From GCA-2733415 sp964635575 (lineage in GTDB: Bacteria > Bacteroidota > Bacteroidia > Flavobacteriales > Flavobacteriaceae), in NCBI GenBank assembly GCA_964635575.1, contig CAZWNY010000006.1, forward strand, positions 1-51,541: a DNA stretch of 51,541 bases, written 5' to 3'. Under the pieces are notes generated by a model. That model saw only the letters and a program-made list of their open reading frames with translations, had not been told where the DNA came from and ran no database searches. Positions 33,182-41,777 of the stretch are shown here, one piece after another. The position numbers and the translations under genes were made by a program. The first letter of the stretch is position 1; each line of letters opens with the position of its first letter.

Positions 33182-33733
33182 TTAGTTTTTTTTAAAAGGT
33201 AAACCTAACTCTGTTAATAATGATTTTGCTTCCTTATCTGTATCCGCAGACGTTACAAATGTAATATCCATTCCTGAAATTTTATTGATTTTATCAATAT
33301 TAATTTCTGGAAATATAATTTGCTCTGTAATACCTAAGTTGTAGTTTCCTCTACCATCAAAACCTGTTGCTTTAATGCCTCTAAAATCCCTAACTCGAGG
33401 TAATGAAGCGGTAACAAAACGATCTAAAAACTCGTACATCTTCTCTCCTCTTAACGTAACCTTTACACCAATCGGCATACCTTTACGCAATTTAAAAGAA
33501 GCTACATCTTTTTTAGACAAAGTAGCTACTGCTTTTTGACCTGTAATTTTAGTTAACTCATCAATAGCATAATCAATTTGTTTCTTATCAGAAACCGCTG
33601 CACCAACACCACGAGAAATTACTATTTTCTCTAATTTTGGCACCATCATTACGTTTTTGTAACTAAATTCTTCTGTAAGAGCGGTAACAACTCTGTCCCT
33701 GTACTCTTGTTTTAATCTTGGAATGTAAGCCAT
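33182..33733 (-). CDS. rplE: 50S ribosomal protein L5
   Basis: 183 residues. Blocks KNVMMVPKLEKIVISRGVGA, SFKLRKGMPIGVKVTLRGEK, RFVTASLPRVRDFRGIKATG and FPEINIDKINKISGMDITFV identify L5, which binds 5S rRNA and bridges to S13 in the head. It lies 2 nt after rplX and 3 nt before rpsN. Confidence 0.98.
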   Translation of the reverse strand: MAYIPRLKQEYRDRVVTALTEEFSYKNVMMVPKLEKIVISRGVGAAVSDKKQIDYAIDELTKITGQKAVATLSKKDVASFKLRKGMPIGVKVTLRGEKMYEFLDRFVTASLPRVRDFRGIKATGFDGRGNYNLGITEQIIFPEINIDKINKISGMDITFVTSADTDKEAKSLLTELGLPFKKN

Positions 33734-33735
33734 AA

Positions 33736-34047
33736 CTAAATTACTTCATTAGATTTTTTTGAATATCTCTCCTTATCTTTTCCTTCACCCCTATAACCGA
33801 TTCTGGTAGTTTTACCATCCGCAGTTAATAGTGATAAATTAGAAATTTGTAATGGAGCTTCTTTTTCTACGATTCCTCCTTGTGGACTCTGAGCATTAGG
33901 TTTAACATGTTTTTTTACCATATTAACTCCTTCAACAATCGCTTTGTTTTTTTCACGAAGAATTTGTGTAATTACTCCTTCAGAACCCTTATGGTCTCCT
34001 GCTATCACTCTTACTTTATCTCCTTTTTTTATTTTTAATTTTATCAT
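33736..34047 (-). CDS. rplX: 50S ribosomal protein L24
   Basis: 103 residues with the KOW motif KKGDKVRVIAGDHKGSEGVI, then GVNMVKKHVKPNAQSPQGGI and VEKEAPLQISNLSLL. L24 is an assembly-initiating 23S rRNA binder. It is packed between rplN and rplE. Confidence 0.97.
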   Translation of the reverse strand: MIKLKIKKGDKVRVIAGDHKGSEGVITQILREKNKAIVEGVNMVKKHVKPNAQSPQGGIVEKEAPLQISNLSLLTADGKTTRIGYRGEGKDKERYSKKSNEVI

Positions 34048-34061
34048 CTTAAATAAATGTA

Positions 34062-34430
34062 TTAAAGCACCTCTGGCGCTAATGATACAATCTTCATAAA
34101 TCCTTTATCACGAAGTTCTCTTGCGGCAGGTCCAAAAACACGAGTTCCTCTCATCTCACCTGTTGGATTTAATAACACGCATGCATTATCATCAAAACGA
34201 ATATAAGAACCATCTGGTCTTCTTATTTCTTTTTTTGTTCTAATCACTACAGCCGTAGAAACTTGTCCTTTTTTCACACTACCGTTAGGAGTAACATCTT
34301 TAATTGTAACAACGATTTTATCTCCTACAGAAGCATATCTTCTTTTCGTACCTCCTAGAACACGGATAGTTAACACTTCCTTTGCTCCAGTATTATCGGC
34401 CACTCTTAGTCTTGATTCTTGTTGTAACAT
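34062..34430 (-). CDS. rplN: 50S ribosomal protein L14
   Basis: 122 residues: MLQQESRLRVADNTGAKEVL, VVIRTKKEIRRPDGSYIRFD and DNACVLLNPTGEMRGTRVFG are diagnostic. L14 sits at the subunit interface. Its ATG overlaps the rpsQ stop by one nt (TAATG), suggesting translational coupling. Confidence 0.98.
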   Translation of the reverse strand: MLQQESRLRVADNTGAKEVLTIRVLGGTKRRYASVGDKIVVTIKDVTPNGSVKKGQVSTAVVIRTKKEIRRPDGSYIRFDDNACVLLNPTGEMRGTRVFGPAARELRDKGFMKIVSLAPEVL

Positions 34431-34687
34431 TATTTCGCTCTTTCAATTATTTCTACCAATCTCCAACATTTAGATTTACTTAAAGGTCTTGTTTCCATGA
34501 TCTTTACTGTATCTCCAATATTGCAGTCATTTTCCTCATCGTGTGCAACATATTTTTTTGTTTTTAACACGAATTTCCCGTACATAGGATGCTTTACACG
34601 TTTCACTTCAGAAACCACTATTGATTTCATCATTTTGTTACTTGTAACAACCCCTATTCTTTCTTTTCTTAAATTTCTTTTTTCCAT
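34430..34687 (-). CDS. rpsQ: 30S ribosomal protein S17
   Basis: 85 residues: RKERIGVVTSNKMMKSIVVS, HPMYGKFVLKTKKYVAHDEE and GDTVKIMETRPLSKSKCWRL match S17, an OB-fold protein that binds 16S rRNA early in assembly. Its stop overlaps the rplN start by one nt. Confidence 0.98.
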   Translation of the reverse strand: MEKRNLRKERIGVVTSNKMMKSIVVSEVKRVKHPMYGKFVLKTKKYVAHDEENDCNIGDTVKIMETRPLSKSKCWRLVEIIERAK

Positions 34688-34702
34688 CTTTCAGCAGAAT
34701 AC

Positions 34703-34900
34703 CTATTGTAATTCTCTTTTAGTTAGTTCTGTTGCTAATCTAGCAACAGTTCTTCTTGCCGCACGCAATTGTAACGGATTATCCAATGGTTGGATAGCGT
34801 GTGACATTTTTAAGTCATAATAACTTTTTTTCAACTCCCCAAACTTCTCTTGTAAGTCTACTGTAGACAGTTCTTTTACTTCTGATTGTTTCATGATCAT
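34703..34900 (-). CDS. rpmC: 50S ribosomal protein L29
   Basis: 65 residues: VKELSTVDLQEKFGELKKSY and LDNPLQLRAARRTVARLATE give the two long helices of L29, which lies near the nascent-chain exit. Either of two ATGs two codons apart (34900 or 34894) could start it. It lies between rplP and rpsQ, as usual. Confidence 0.96.
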   Translation of the reverse strand: MIMKQSEVKELSTVDLQEKFGELKKSYYDLKMSHAIQPLDNPLQLRAARRTVARLATELTKRELQ

Positions 34901-34914
34901 TTTTAAAATTTAAA

Positions 34915-35334
34915 TTACGCTTCGTAATCTCTTGCTACAATAAACTTAGTTTTTACTGGAAGTTTTTGAGCAGCTAAGCGCAATGCTTCTTTTGCAATAT
35001 CCATTGGCACTCCACCAATTTCAAATAATACTCTTCCTGGTTTCACAACGGCAGCATAATATTCTACTGAACCCTTACCTTTACCCATACGTACTTCAAG
35101 AGGTTTCTTTGTAATTGGTTTGTCTGGAAATATTTTAATCCATAACTGACCTTCTCTTTTCATGTAACGGGTAGCAGCAATACGTGCAGCTTCTATTTGT
35201 CGCGAGTTGACGAAATTAGAGTCCATCGACTTGATACCAAATGATCCGTTTGAAAGCAAAAAACCTCTACCGGCATTACCTTTCATACGTCCTTTTTGGA
35301 CTTTACGATATTTTGTTCTTTTTGGCTGTAACAT
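34915..35334 (-). CDS. rplP: 50S ribosomal protein L16
   Basis: 139 residues: MLQPKRTKYRKVQKGRMKGN, RQIEAARIAATRYMKREGQL, MGKGKGSVEYYAAVVKPGRV and LFEIGGVPMDIAKEALRLAA. L16 helps shape the A-site region of the large subunit. It follows rpsC after 19 nt. Confidence 0.98.
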   Translation of the reverse strand: MLQPKRTKYRKVQKGRMKGNAGRGFLLSNGSFGIKSMDSNFVNSRQIEAARIAATRYMKREGQLWIKIFPDKPITKKPLEVRMGKGKGSVEYYAAVVKPGRVLFEIGGVPMDIAKEALRLAAQKLPVKTKFIVARDYEA

Positions 35335-35353
35335 CTTTTGTTCTTACTTTTAA

Positions 35354-36070
35354 TTACTTTCTACGACGAGATCTATTCCCATCACGTCCAGCACCTTTCC
35401 CACTTTGTTTTTTGGACAAACCAACCAACGGAGAAAGATCTCTTTTACCATAAACTTCACCTTTCATAATCCACACCTTAACACCCAACTTACCATAAGT
35501 AGTGTTGGCCTCTACAAGTGCATAATCTATGTCAGCTCTAAATGTTGATAAAGGAATACGACCTTCTTTATACCCTTCTGAACGCGCCATTTCAGCACCA
35601 TTCAAACGACCAGAAATTTGAATCTTGATTCCCTCAGCATTCATTCTAGTAGCAGCGGTAATAGCCATTTTAATAGCACGTCTATAAGAAATTCTATTCT
35701 CAATTTGACGAGCAATACTAGTCCCTACTAAAAACGCATCTAGTTCAGGGCGTTTAATTTCGAAGATGTTGATTTGCACTTCTTTACCTGTAATTTTTTT
35801 AAGCTCTTCCTTCAACTTGTCTACCTCCTGACCACCTTTCCCAATAATAATACCAGGCCTAGCAGTAGTGATAGTAACGGTTACAAGTTTAAGAGTTCTC
35901 TCTATAATTACCCTTGAAACACTAGCTTTAGATAAACGCGCATGAATATACTTACGGATTTTATCGTCTTCGGCAAGTTTATCGCCGTAGTCTTTACCCC
36001 CATACCAGTTAGATTCCCATCCTCTGATTATTCCAAGGCGATTTCCGATTGGATTTGTTTTTTGTCCCAT
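35354..36070 (-). CDS. rpsC: 30S ribosomal protein S3
   Basis: 238 residues from the ATG at 36070 (MGQKTNPIGNRLGIIRGWES), the conserved S3 start. An in-frame ATG at 36106 would overlap rplV and add 12 unsupported residues. The KH domain (TARPGIIIGKGGQEVDKLKE) and the C-terminal domain (SGRLNGAEMARSEGYKEGRI, YGKLGVKVWIMKGEVYG) are present. S3 lines the mRNA entry channel. Confidence 0.97.
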   Translation of the reverse strand: MGQKTNPIGNRLGIIRGWESNWYGGKDYGDKLAEDDKIRKYIHARLSKASVSRVIIERTLKLVTVTITTARPGIIIGKGGQEVDKLKEELKKITGKEVQINIFEIKRPELDAFLVGTSIARQIENRISYRRAIKMAITAATRMNAEGIKIQISGRLNGAEMARSEGYKEGRIPLSTFRADIDYALVEANTTYGKLGVKVWIMKGEVYGKRDLSPLVGLSKKQSGKGAGRDGNRSRRRK

Positions 36071-36077
36071 ATCTATC

Positions 36078-36485
36078 TTAACTTTGTGTATTTTTATTTG
36101 ATCCAAGCACTAATGTAACATGATTGGAACGTTTTCTAATTCTGTGCGCACGACCTTGAGGCGCTGGACGAAGTCTTTTTAACATCGTTCCTCCATCTAC
36201 CCTAATCTCCTTCACAAATAAGTCTGCATCTTCCAAATCTTCATCTTCGTTTTTAGCTTGCCAGTTTGCAATTGCAGACAATAACAATATCTCTAAACGA
36301 CGTGATGCCTCTTTAGAACTAAATTTTAAAATCTGAAGCGCTTTTTCCACCTTCACACCTCTTACCAAATCCGCTACTAAACGCATTTTTCTTGGTGACG
36401 TAGGGCAGTTATTTAATTTAGCGAAAGCAATTTGCTTTTTCTCAGCCTTAATTCTATCGGCCATTTCTCTTTTACGAACTCCCAT
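36078..36485 (-). CDS. rplV: 50S ribosomal protein L22
   Basis: 135 residues. The core NCPTSPRKMRLVADLVRGVK and the exit-tunnel hairpin region MLKRLRPAPQGRAHRIRKRS NHVTLVL-type end identify L22. The N-terminus (MGVRKREMADRIKAEKKQIA) is slightly longer than in E. coli; the second Met (residue 8) is an alternative start. It lies between rpsS and rpsC. Confidence 0.96.
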   Translation of the reverse strand: MGVRKREMADRIKAEKKQIAFAKLNNCPTSPRKMRLVADLVRGVKVEKALQILKFSSKEASRRLEILLLSAIANWQAKNEDEDLEDADLFVKEIRVDGGTMLKRLRPAPQGRAHRIRKRSNHVTLVLGSNKNTQS

Positions 36486-36490
36486 AGCTT

Positions 36491-36769
36491 CTATCTTTTA
36501 CCTTTATTTTTTGCACCAGCATGACCTCTAAAGGTTCTTGTTAGCGAAAATTCTCCTAATTTATGACCTACCATGTTTTCCGTAACATACACAGGAATAA
36601 ATTGACGACCATTATGAACAGCAATTGTTTGACCTACCATGTCTGGTGAAATCATTGATGCTCTTGACCAAGTTTTAATAACTGTCTTTTTACCAGACTC
36701 AATATTCGCTTGTACCTTTTTAGTTAAACTATGATGAATGTAAGGTCCCTTTTTTAATGAACGTGCCAT
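36491..36769 (-). CDS. rpsS: 30S ribosomal protein S19
   Basis: 92 residues: MARSLKKGPYIHHSLTKKVQ, TWSRASMISPDMVGQTIAVH and GHKLGEFSLTRTFRGHAGAK. S19 is in the 30S head, next to S13. It lies between rplB and rplV with gaps below 10 nt. Confidence 0.98.
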   Translation of the reverse strand: MARSLKKGPYIHHSLTKKVQANIESGKKTVIKTWSRASMISPDMVGQTIAVHNGRQFIPVYVTENMVGHKLGEFSLTRTFRGHAGAKNKGKR

Positions 36770-36777
36770 ATCTTAAA

Positions 36778-37602
36778 TTATTTATTTCTACGTTCTACAA
36801 TATACTTATTACTAGCCTTAGTCTTAGAACGAGTTCTATAACCTTTAGCTGGTACTCCATTTTTATTTCGAGGATGACCACCTGATGACTTCCCTTCACC
36901 ACCACCCATTGGATGATCTACAGGGTTCATTACCACCGGCCTTACTCTTGGCCTTCTACCTAACCATCTTGACCTACCTGCTTTACCAGAAACCAACAAT
37001 TGATGATCTGAATTAGAAATAGCTCCTATTGTCGCTAGACAAGTTACCAAGATCAATCTTGTTTCACCCGAAGGTAATTTAATAGTTGCAAATTTACCAT
37101 CTCTCGCCATTAATTGAGCAAAAGTACCTGCCGAACGAGCCATAATAGCTCCTTGATCAGGACGCAATTCGATACATGAAATAATTGTTCCTAACGGAAT
37201 TGCACTTAAAGGCATTGCATTACCAACTTCTGGAGCAACTGACTCTCCTGAAAGTAACTTTTGCCCAACCTGCAATCCATTTTGCGCAACAATGTACCTT
37301 TTTTCTCCATCTGCATATTGCACTAATGCAATAAAAGCAGTTCTATTCGGATCGTATTGTATAGACAATACTTCCGCAGCATCATCTTTACGATCTCTTT
37401 TGAAATCGATAATTCGATACCTCCTCTTATGACCTCCACCTCTATGAGATATGGTCATTTTTCCTTGATTGTTTCTACCACCCGTTCTTTTTATCGGTGT
37501 CAATAATGACTTTTCCGGCTTATCAGTAGTAATGGCATCAAACCCATTTACTACTCTAAAACGCTGACCAGGTGTGATTGGTTTTAATTTTCTAACTGAC
37601 AT
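36778..37602 (-). CDS. rplB: 50S ribosomal protein L2
   Basis: 274 residues: RTGGRNNQGKMTISHRGGGH, KRRYRIIDFKRDRKDDAAEV and the peptidyl-transferase-proximal loop NPVDHPMGGGEGKSSGGHP with the conserved His. It is a full-length L2, needed for subunit joining and peptide-bond formation. It follows rplW in the S10-operon order. Confidence 0.99.
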   Translation of the reverse strand: MSVRKLKPITPGQRFRVVNGFDAITTDKPEKSLLTPIKRTGGRNNQGKMTISHRGGGHKRRYRIIDFKRDRKDDAAEVLSIQYDPNRTAFIALVQYADGEKRYIVAQNGLQVGQKLLSGESVAPEVGNAMPLSAIPLGTIISCIELRPDQGAIMARSAGTFAQLMARDGKFATIKLPSGETRLILVTCLATIGAISNSDHQLLVSGKAGRSRWLGRRPRVRPVVMNPVDHPMGGGEGKSSGGHPRNKNGVPAKGYRTRSKTKASNKYIVERRNK

Positions 37603-37610
37603 TTTCGTCT

Positions 37611-37904
37611 TTAGTTATTATTAGTATAAAAATCAATTATCTCTCCTTCCGATAACTGAACCATTGCTTTTTTAACTGCATTGGTTTTTGACGTCACCAT
37701 TCCGGTTTTCGTAAAACGCTGACTCCTATCAGGTCTTACGTTTATAGTACGAACTTTTTCTACAGAAACTCCATAAGCAGCTTCCACCGCTTTTTTTATC
37801 TCTACTTTATTCGCATTTTTCCTTACAACAAAAGTAAAGCAGTTTGCCACCTCACTCATATTTGTTGCTTTTTCTGTAATCACAGGTTTAATTAAGATAC
37901 TCAT
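37611..37904 (-). CDS. rplW: 50S ribosomal protein L23
   Basis: 97 residues: MSILIKPVITEKATNMSEVA, YTFVV-type strand (here CFTFVVRKNANKVEIKKAVE) and VEKVRTINVRPDRSQRFTKT. L23 is the docking site for trigger factor and SRP at the tunnel exit. It lies between rplD and rplB. Confidence 0.97.
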   Translation of the reverse strand: MSILIKPVITEKATNMSEVANCFTFVVRKNANKVEIKKAVEAAYGVSVEKVRTINVRPDRSQRFTKTGMVTSKTNAVKKAMVQLSEGEIIDFYTNNN

Positions 37905-37911
37905 GCTTTTA

Positions 37912-38541
37912 TTATTTACTTAAATTCGATACAATTCCTTCTAAAGAGCTTTCAAAAAGCACTACTTTATTTGCATTCATTAACGCATAAGTGCTTATTT
38001 CCGAAGAAGTTACTACATTTGCGCGCTTTAAATTTCGTGAAGACAAATATACATTTTTATTTGACTCTCCCAACACAAACAAAGATTTTTTATTTTCAAG
38101 ACCTAAATTAGCTAATAATGCAATAAATTCTTTTGTTTTTGGAGATTCAAAACTAAAGTCTTCAATAACAACAATATTCTGCTCTTTAGCTTTAATTGTT
38201 AACGCCGATCTTCTTGCTAAACGCTTAATACCTTTGTTCAACTTAAAACCATAATTTCTTGGTCTTGGCCCGAACATACGCCCTCCGCCTCTAAAAACAC
38301 CAGATTTAATACTACCCGCACGAGCCGTACCTGTTCCTTTTTGTTTTTTAATTTTCCTTGTACTACCAGCAATTTCCGCTCTTTCTTTAGTTTTATGCGT
38401 TCCTTGACGTTGATTGGCCAAGTATTGCTTTACATCTAAATACACCGCATGATTATTTGCTTCAATAGCGAAAACAGCACTAGAAAGCTCTGCGCTTCTA
38501 CCTGTTTCTTTTCCTTTTTTATCTAAAACTGCTACTTTCAT
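37912..38541 (-). CDS. rplD: 50S ribosomal protein L4
   Basis: 209 residues: long tunnel loop with RAEIAGSTRKIKKQKGTGTA and RAGSIKSGVFRGGGRMFGPR, then globular parts LARRSALTIKAKEQNIVVIE. L4 lines the exit tunnel and in E. coli represses the S10 operon. Its ATG overlaps the rplC stop by one nt. A promoter plus terminator-like leader lies before rplC, where such control could act. Confidence 0.97.
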   Translation of the reverse strand: MKVAVLDKKGKETGRSAELSSAVFAIEANNHAVYLDVKQYLANQRQGTHKTKERAEIAGSTRKIKKQKGTGTARAGSIKSGVFRGGGRMFGPRPRNYGFKLNKGIKRLARRSALTIKAKEQNIVVIEDFSFESPKTKEFIALLANLGLENKKSLFVLGESNKNVYLSSRNLKRANVVTSSEISTYALMNANKVVLFESSLEGIVSNLSK

Positions 38542-39158
38542 TATTTCTCAATAATTACATAAGAGTTATTATGACCAGGAATCGCTCCTTTTATAACAAG
38601 TAAGTTCTTTTCAGCAACTACTTTTAACACTCTTAAATTTTGAACTTTAATTGTTTCGCCACCCATTCTTCCTGCCATACGCATTCCTTTGAATACTCTT
38701 GCTGGATATGATGCGGCTCCGATAGAACCAGGTGCCCTTAAACGGTTATGTTGACCGTGAGTAGCTTGACCTACTCCGGCAAACCCGTGTCTTTTCACTA
38801 CACCCTGAAAACCTTTACCTTTAGAAGTCCCTGAAACATCAACGAACTCACCTTCTATAAAGTGCTCCACAGTAATAGCATCACCTAATTTATATTTCTC
38901 TTCAAACCCCTTGAACTCAACGACTTTATATTTAGGAGAAGTACCTGCTTTATTAAAATGGCCGTTAGCCGCTTTAGTAGCACGTTTTTCTGCCTTGTCA
39001 TCGAAACCAAGTTGAAGAGCTTCATAGCCATCAACCTCATTGGTTCTGACTTGGGTAACAACGCATGGCCCAACTTGAACTACAGTACAAGGAATATTTT
39101 TCCCGTTCTCGTCAAACAAGCTAGTCATACCGATTTTTTTTCCGATTAACCCAGACAT
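38541..39158 (-). CDS. rplC: 50S ribosomal protein L3
   Basis: 205 residues: MSGLIGKKIGMTSLFDENGK, VSGTSKGKGFQGVVKRHGFA and GSIGAASYPARVFKGMRMAG RMGG-type loop near the peptidyl-transferase centre. L3 is an assembly initiator. Unlike the usual close packing with rpsJ, it is separated from it by 173 nt holding a promoter and a terminator-like hairpin. Confidence 0.98.
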   Translation of the reverse strand: MSGLIGKKIGMTSLFDENGKNIPCTVVQVGPCVVTQVRTNEVDGYEALQLGFDDKAEKRATKAANGHFNKAGTSPKYKVVEFKGFEEKYKLGDAITVEHFIEGEFVDVSGTSKGKGFQGVVKRHGFAGVGQATHGQHNRLRAPGSIGAASYPARVFKGMRMAGRMGGETIKVQNLRVLKVVAEKNLLVIKGAIPGHNNSYVIIEK

Positions 39159-39209
39159 ACTGATTTTTGATTTGCGATTGATTACTCAATCTATTATTAA
39201 TTATTTATT

Positions 39210-39243
39210 AAAAAAACTCAGGGCCAAAATAACTCAACCCTGA
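39210..39243 (-). terminator. Terminator-like hairpin in the rplC leader (possible attenuator)
   Basis: On the minus strand TCAGGGTT (39236-39243) pairs with GGCCCTGA (39218-39225), six Watson-Crick plus two G-U pairs. The helix is followed by G and seven T (39210-39216). It lies after the promoter at 39300 and about 50 nt before rplC, so transcripts from that promoter must pass it. Confidence 0.7.
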
Positions 39244-39299
39244 ATATATTTTTCCGTTTTTCCCTTACTCGAAGCTCAGGATATGTTATTTTTGGAGTG

Positions 39300-39331
39300 C
39301 AAATATAGAACTAATTTCTATATAAACGAAA
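39300..39331 (-). promoter_or_regulatory. Internal promoter before rplC (S10 operon)
   Basis: On the minus strand TATATTTG (39300-39307) followed by CACTCC is a perfect -7 box. Nineteen nt upstream is TTTCG, an imperfect -33 abutting the rpsJ stop. It would make rplC-rplD-rplW and downstream genes a separate unit with a leader of about 135 nt. Confidence 0.65.
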
Positions 39332-39637
39332 TTAAACTTTAATTTCTACTTCAACTCCACTTGGAAGCTCTAATTTCATCAACGCATCAATCGTTTTTGA
39401 AGAAGAACTATAGATATCTATTAGTCTTTTAAAAGAACTTAATTGAAATTGTTCTCTTGATTTTTTATTTACGTGTGGTGAACGTAATACTGTAAATATC
39501 TTTTTATGTGTCGGTAATGGTATTGGACCCGTCACTACAGCTCCAGTACTTTTTACTGTTTTTACGATTTTTGCAGCAGATTTATCTACTAACATGTGAT
39601 CGTAAGATTTTAATTTAATTCTAATTTTTTGACTCAT
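39332..39637 (-). CDS. rpsJ: 30S ribosomal protein S10
   Basis: 101 residues: MSQKIRIKLKSYDHMLVDKS, TGAVVTGPIPLPTHKKIFTV and SPHVNKKSREQFQLSSFKR. S10 is a 30S head protein and, as NusE, part of antitermination complexes. It follows fusA after 10 nt, so it belongs to the str transcription unit; the internal promoter after it separates it from rplC. Confidence 0.98.
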   Translation of the reverse strand: MSQKIRIKLKSYDHMLVDKSAAKIVKTVKSTGAVVTGPIPLPTHKKIFTVLRSPHVNKKSREQFQLSSFKRLIDIYSSSSKTIDALMKLELPSGVEVEIKV

Positions 39638-39647
39638 TTTATAAAAA

Positions 39648-41774
39648 TTAAGCGTTAGTACCTTTTGCTGCTTTTATCACTTCTTCTGAAATATTAGAAG
39701 GAGTTTGTGCATAGTGTGAAAATTCCATTGTAGATGTTGCTCTGCCCGAAGACAATGTACGTAACGAGGTTACATAACCGAACATTTCCGATAAAGGAAC
39801 AGTTGCTTTAACAACTTTAGATCCTGCACGGTCACCCATGTCAGATATTTGACCTCTACGTCTATTTAAATCTCCAACAATATCACCCATATTTTCTTCT
39901 GGAGTTAACACCTCCAACTTCATAATAGGCTCCATTATTACCGCACCAGCTGCTTTAGCAGATGCTTTGAACCCTAATTTAGCTGCGATTTCGAATGACA
40001 ATTGATCTGAATCGACATCATGATAAGACCCATCTCTTAAAGTTACCTTTAATGAATCTACTTCATATCCTGCTAACGGTCCATTTTTCATAGCCATTTT
40101 AAATCCTTTTTCGATAGACGGCACAAATTCCTTAGGAACATTACCACCTTTAATTACAGATTCAAATACCAATCCAGATACACCTTCTTCAGCTGGCTCA
40201 ATTGTAAATACAATATCTGCAAATTTACCACGACCACCTGATTGCTTTTTATAAACCTCTCTATGATCTGCAAGTCTTGTAATTGCTTCCTTGTATTCAA
40301 CTTGAGGCTCACCTTGATTAACTTCAACTTTAAACTCACGCCTTAAACGATCTACAATAATATCTAAGTGTAATTCACCCATTCCTGATATAATTGTTTG
40401 ACCTGAAGCTTCATCTGTTTTTACTGTAAATGTGGGATCTTCTTCCGCTAATTTAGCTAAAGACATTCCTAATTTATCAACATCAGCTTTTGTTTTAGGC
40501 TCAACAGCAATACCAATTACCGGGTCTGGAAAATCCATAGATTCCAATACGATTGGGTGTTTTAAATCCGTTAATGTATCTCCTGTTTTAATACTCTTAA
40601 AACCTACTGCTGCTCCGATATCTCCTGCTTCGATATAATCAACTGCATTTTGCTTATTGGCATGCATTTGATAAATACGGGAGATACGTTCTTTTTTACC
40701 AGAACGGTTATTTAACACATAAGAACCTGCGTCTAAACGACCCGAATATACTCTAAAAAACGCTAAACGACCTACAAAAGGATCTGTAGCAATTTTAAAT
40801 GCTAAAGCTGCAAATGGCTGATCTACTGAAGGCTTTCTTGATTCTTCTTTATCCGTATCAGGGTTTATACCTACAATATCATCTTTATCTAAAGGCGAAG
40901 GCAAATAACGACACACTGCATCTAATAAAAACTGAACACCTTTATTTTTAAACGCAGAACCACAAATCATAGGTATGATTGCCATATCCATAACTGCTGC
41001 TCTTAAAGCTGCGTGCACTTCATCTTCTGTAATAGAATCTTCATCTTCCATGAATTTTTCTAACAGATTTTCATCGTAACTTGCTACTTCTTCAATCAAT
41101 AAAGCTCTATACTCTTTAGCTTCCGCTTTTAATTCTTCTGGAATGTCAATAACTTCAAATTTTGCTCCTTGAGATTCATCATCCCAAATAATAGCTCTGT
41201 TCTTTATTAAATCAACAATTCCTCTAAAATTATCTTCTTCACCAATTGGCAAAACTATAGGCACTGCATTAGAGCCTAACATTTCTTTAACTTGTTTATT
41301 TACCATCAAGAAATCTGACCCTTGACGATCCATTTTATTTACAAATCCAATACGTGGTACTTTATAATTATCCGCTAGTCTCCAGTTTGTTTCAGATTGT
41401 GGCTCAACACCATCAACTGCACTAAACAAAAACACTAACCCATCTAATACACGTAAAGATCTATTTACCTCTACAGTAAAATCTACGTGACCAGGAGTGT
41501 CAATAATATTAAAATGATACCCTTGAGTATCGTCTTGTTTTTCTCCATTCTTAAGAGGAAAATCCCATGTACAAGTGGTTGCCGCTGAAGTAATTGTAAT
41601 ACCTCTTTCTTGCTCTTGCTCCATCCAATCCATAGTAGCCGCACCGTCATGCACCTCTCCTATTTTATGACTAACACCTGTATAATATAATATACGTTCC
41701 GTAGTAGTGGTTTTTCCAGCATCAATATGTGCTGCAATACCAATATTTCTTGTTAAACTTAAATCTCTTGCCAT
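39648..41774 (-). CDS. fusA: Elongation factor G
   Basis: 708 residues. GTPase motifs are AHIDAGKTTTTERILYYTG (G1), RGITI (G2), DTPGHVDF (G3), NKMD (G4) and GSAFKNKG (G5). Domain II (FKIATDPFVGRLAFFRVYSG), domain IV (GGRGKFADIVFTIEPAE) and domain V (MEPIMKLEVLTPEENMGDIV) follow in order. EF-G translocates tRNAs and mRNA and helps recycle ribosomes. It lies between rpsG (3-nt gap) and rpsJ. Confidence 0.99.
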   Translation of the reverse strand: MARDLSLTRNIGIAAHIDAGKTTTTERILYYTGVSHKIGEVHDGAATMDWMEQEQERGITITSAATTCTWDFPLKNGEKQDDTQGYHFNIIDTPGHVDFTVEVNRSLRVLDGLVFLFSAVDGVEPQSETNWRLADNYKVPRIGFVNKMDRQGSDFLMVNKQVKEMLGSNAVPIVLPIGEEDNFRGIVDLIKNRAIIWDDESQGAKFEVIDIPEELKAEAKEYRALLIEEVASYDENLLEKFMEDEDSITEDEVHAALRAAVMDMAIIPMICGSAFKNKGVQFLLDAVCRYLPSPLDKDDIVGINPDTDKEESRKPSVDQPFAALAFKIATDPFVGRLAFFRVYSGRLDAGSYVLNNRSGKKERISRIYQMHANKQNAVDYIEAGDIGAAVGFKSIKTGDTLTDLKHPIVLESMDFPDPVIGIAVEPKTKADVDKLGMSLAKLAEEDPTFTVKTDEASGQTIISGMGELHLDIIVDRLRREFKVEVNQGEPQVEYKEAITRLADHREVYKKQSGGRGKFADIVFTIEPAEEGVSGLVFESVIKGGNVPKEFVPSIEKGFKMAMKNGPLAGYEVDSLKVTLRDGSYHDVDSDQLSFEIAAKLGFKASAKAAGAVIMEPIMKLEVLTPEENMGDIVGDLNRRRGQISDMGDRAGSKVVKATVPLSEMFGYVTSLRTLSSGRATSTMEFSHYAQTPSNISEEVIKAAKGTNA

Positions 41775-41777
41775 TTC

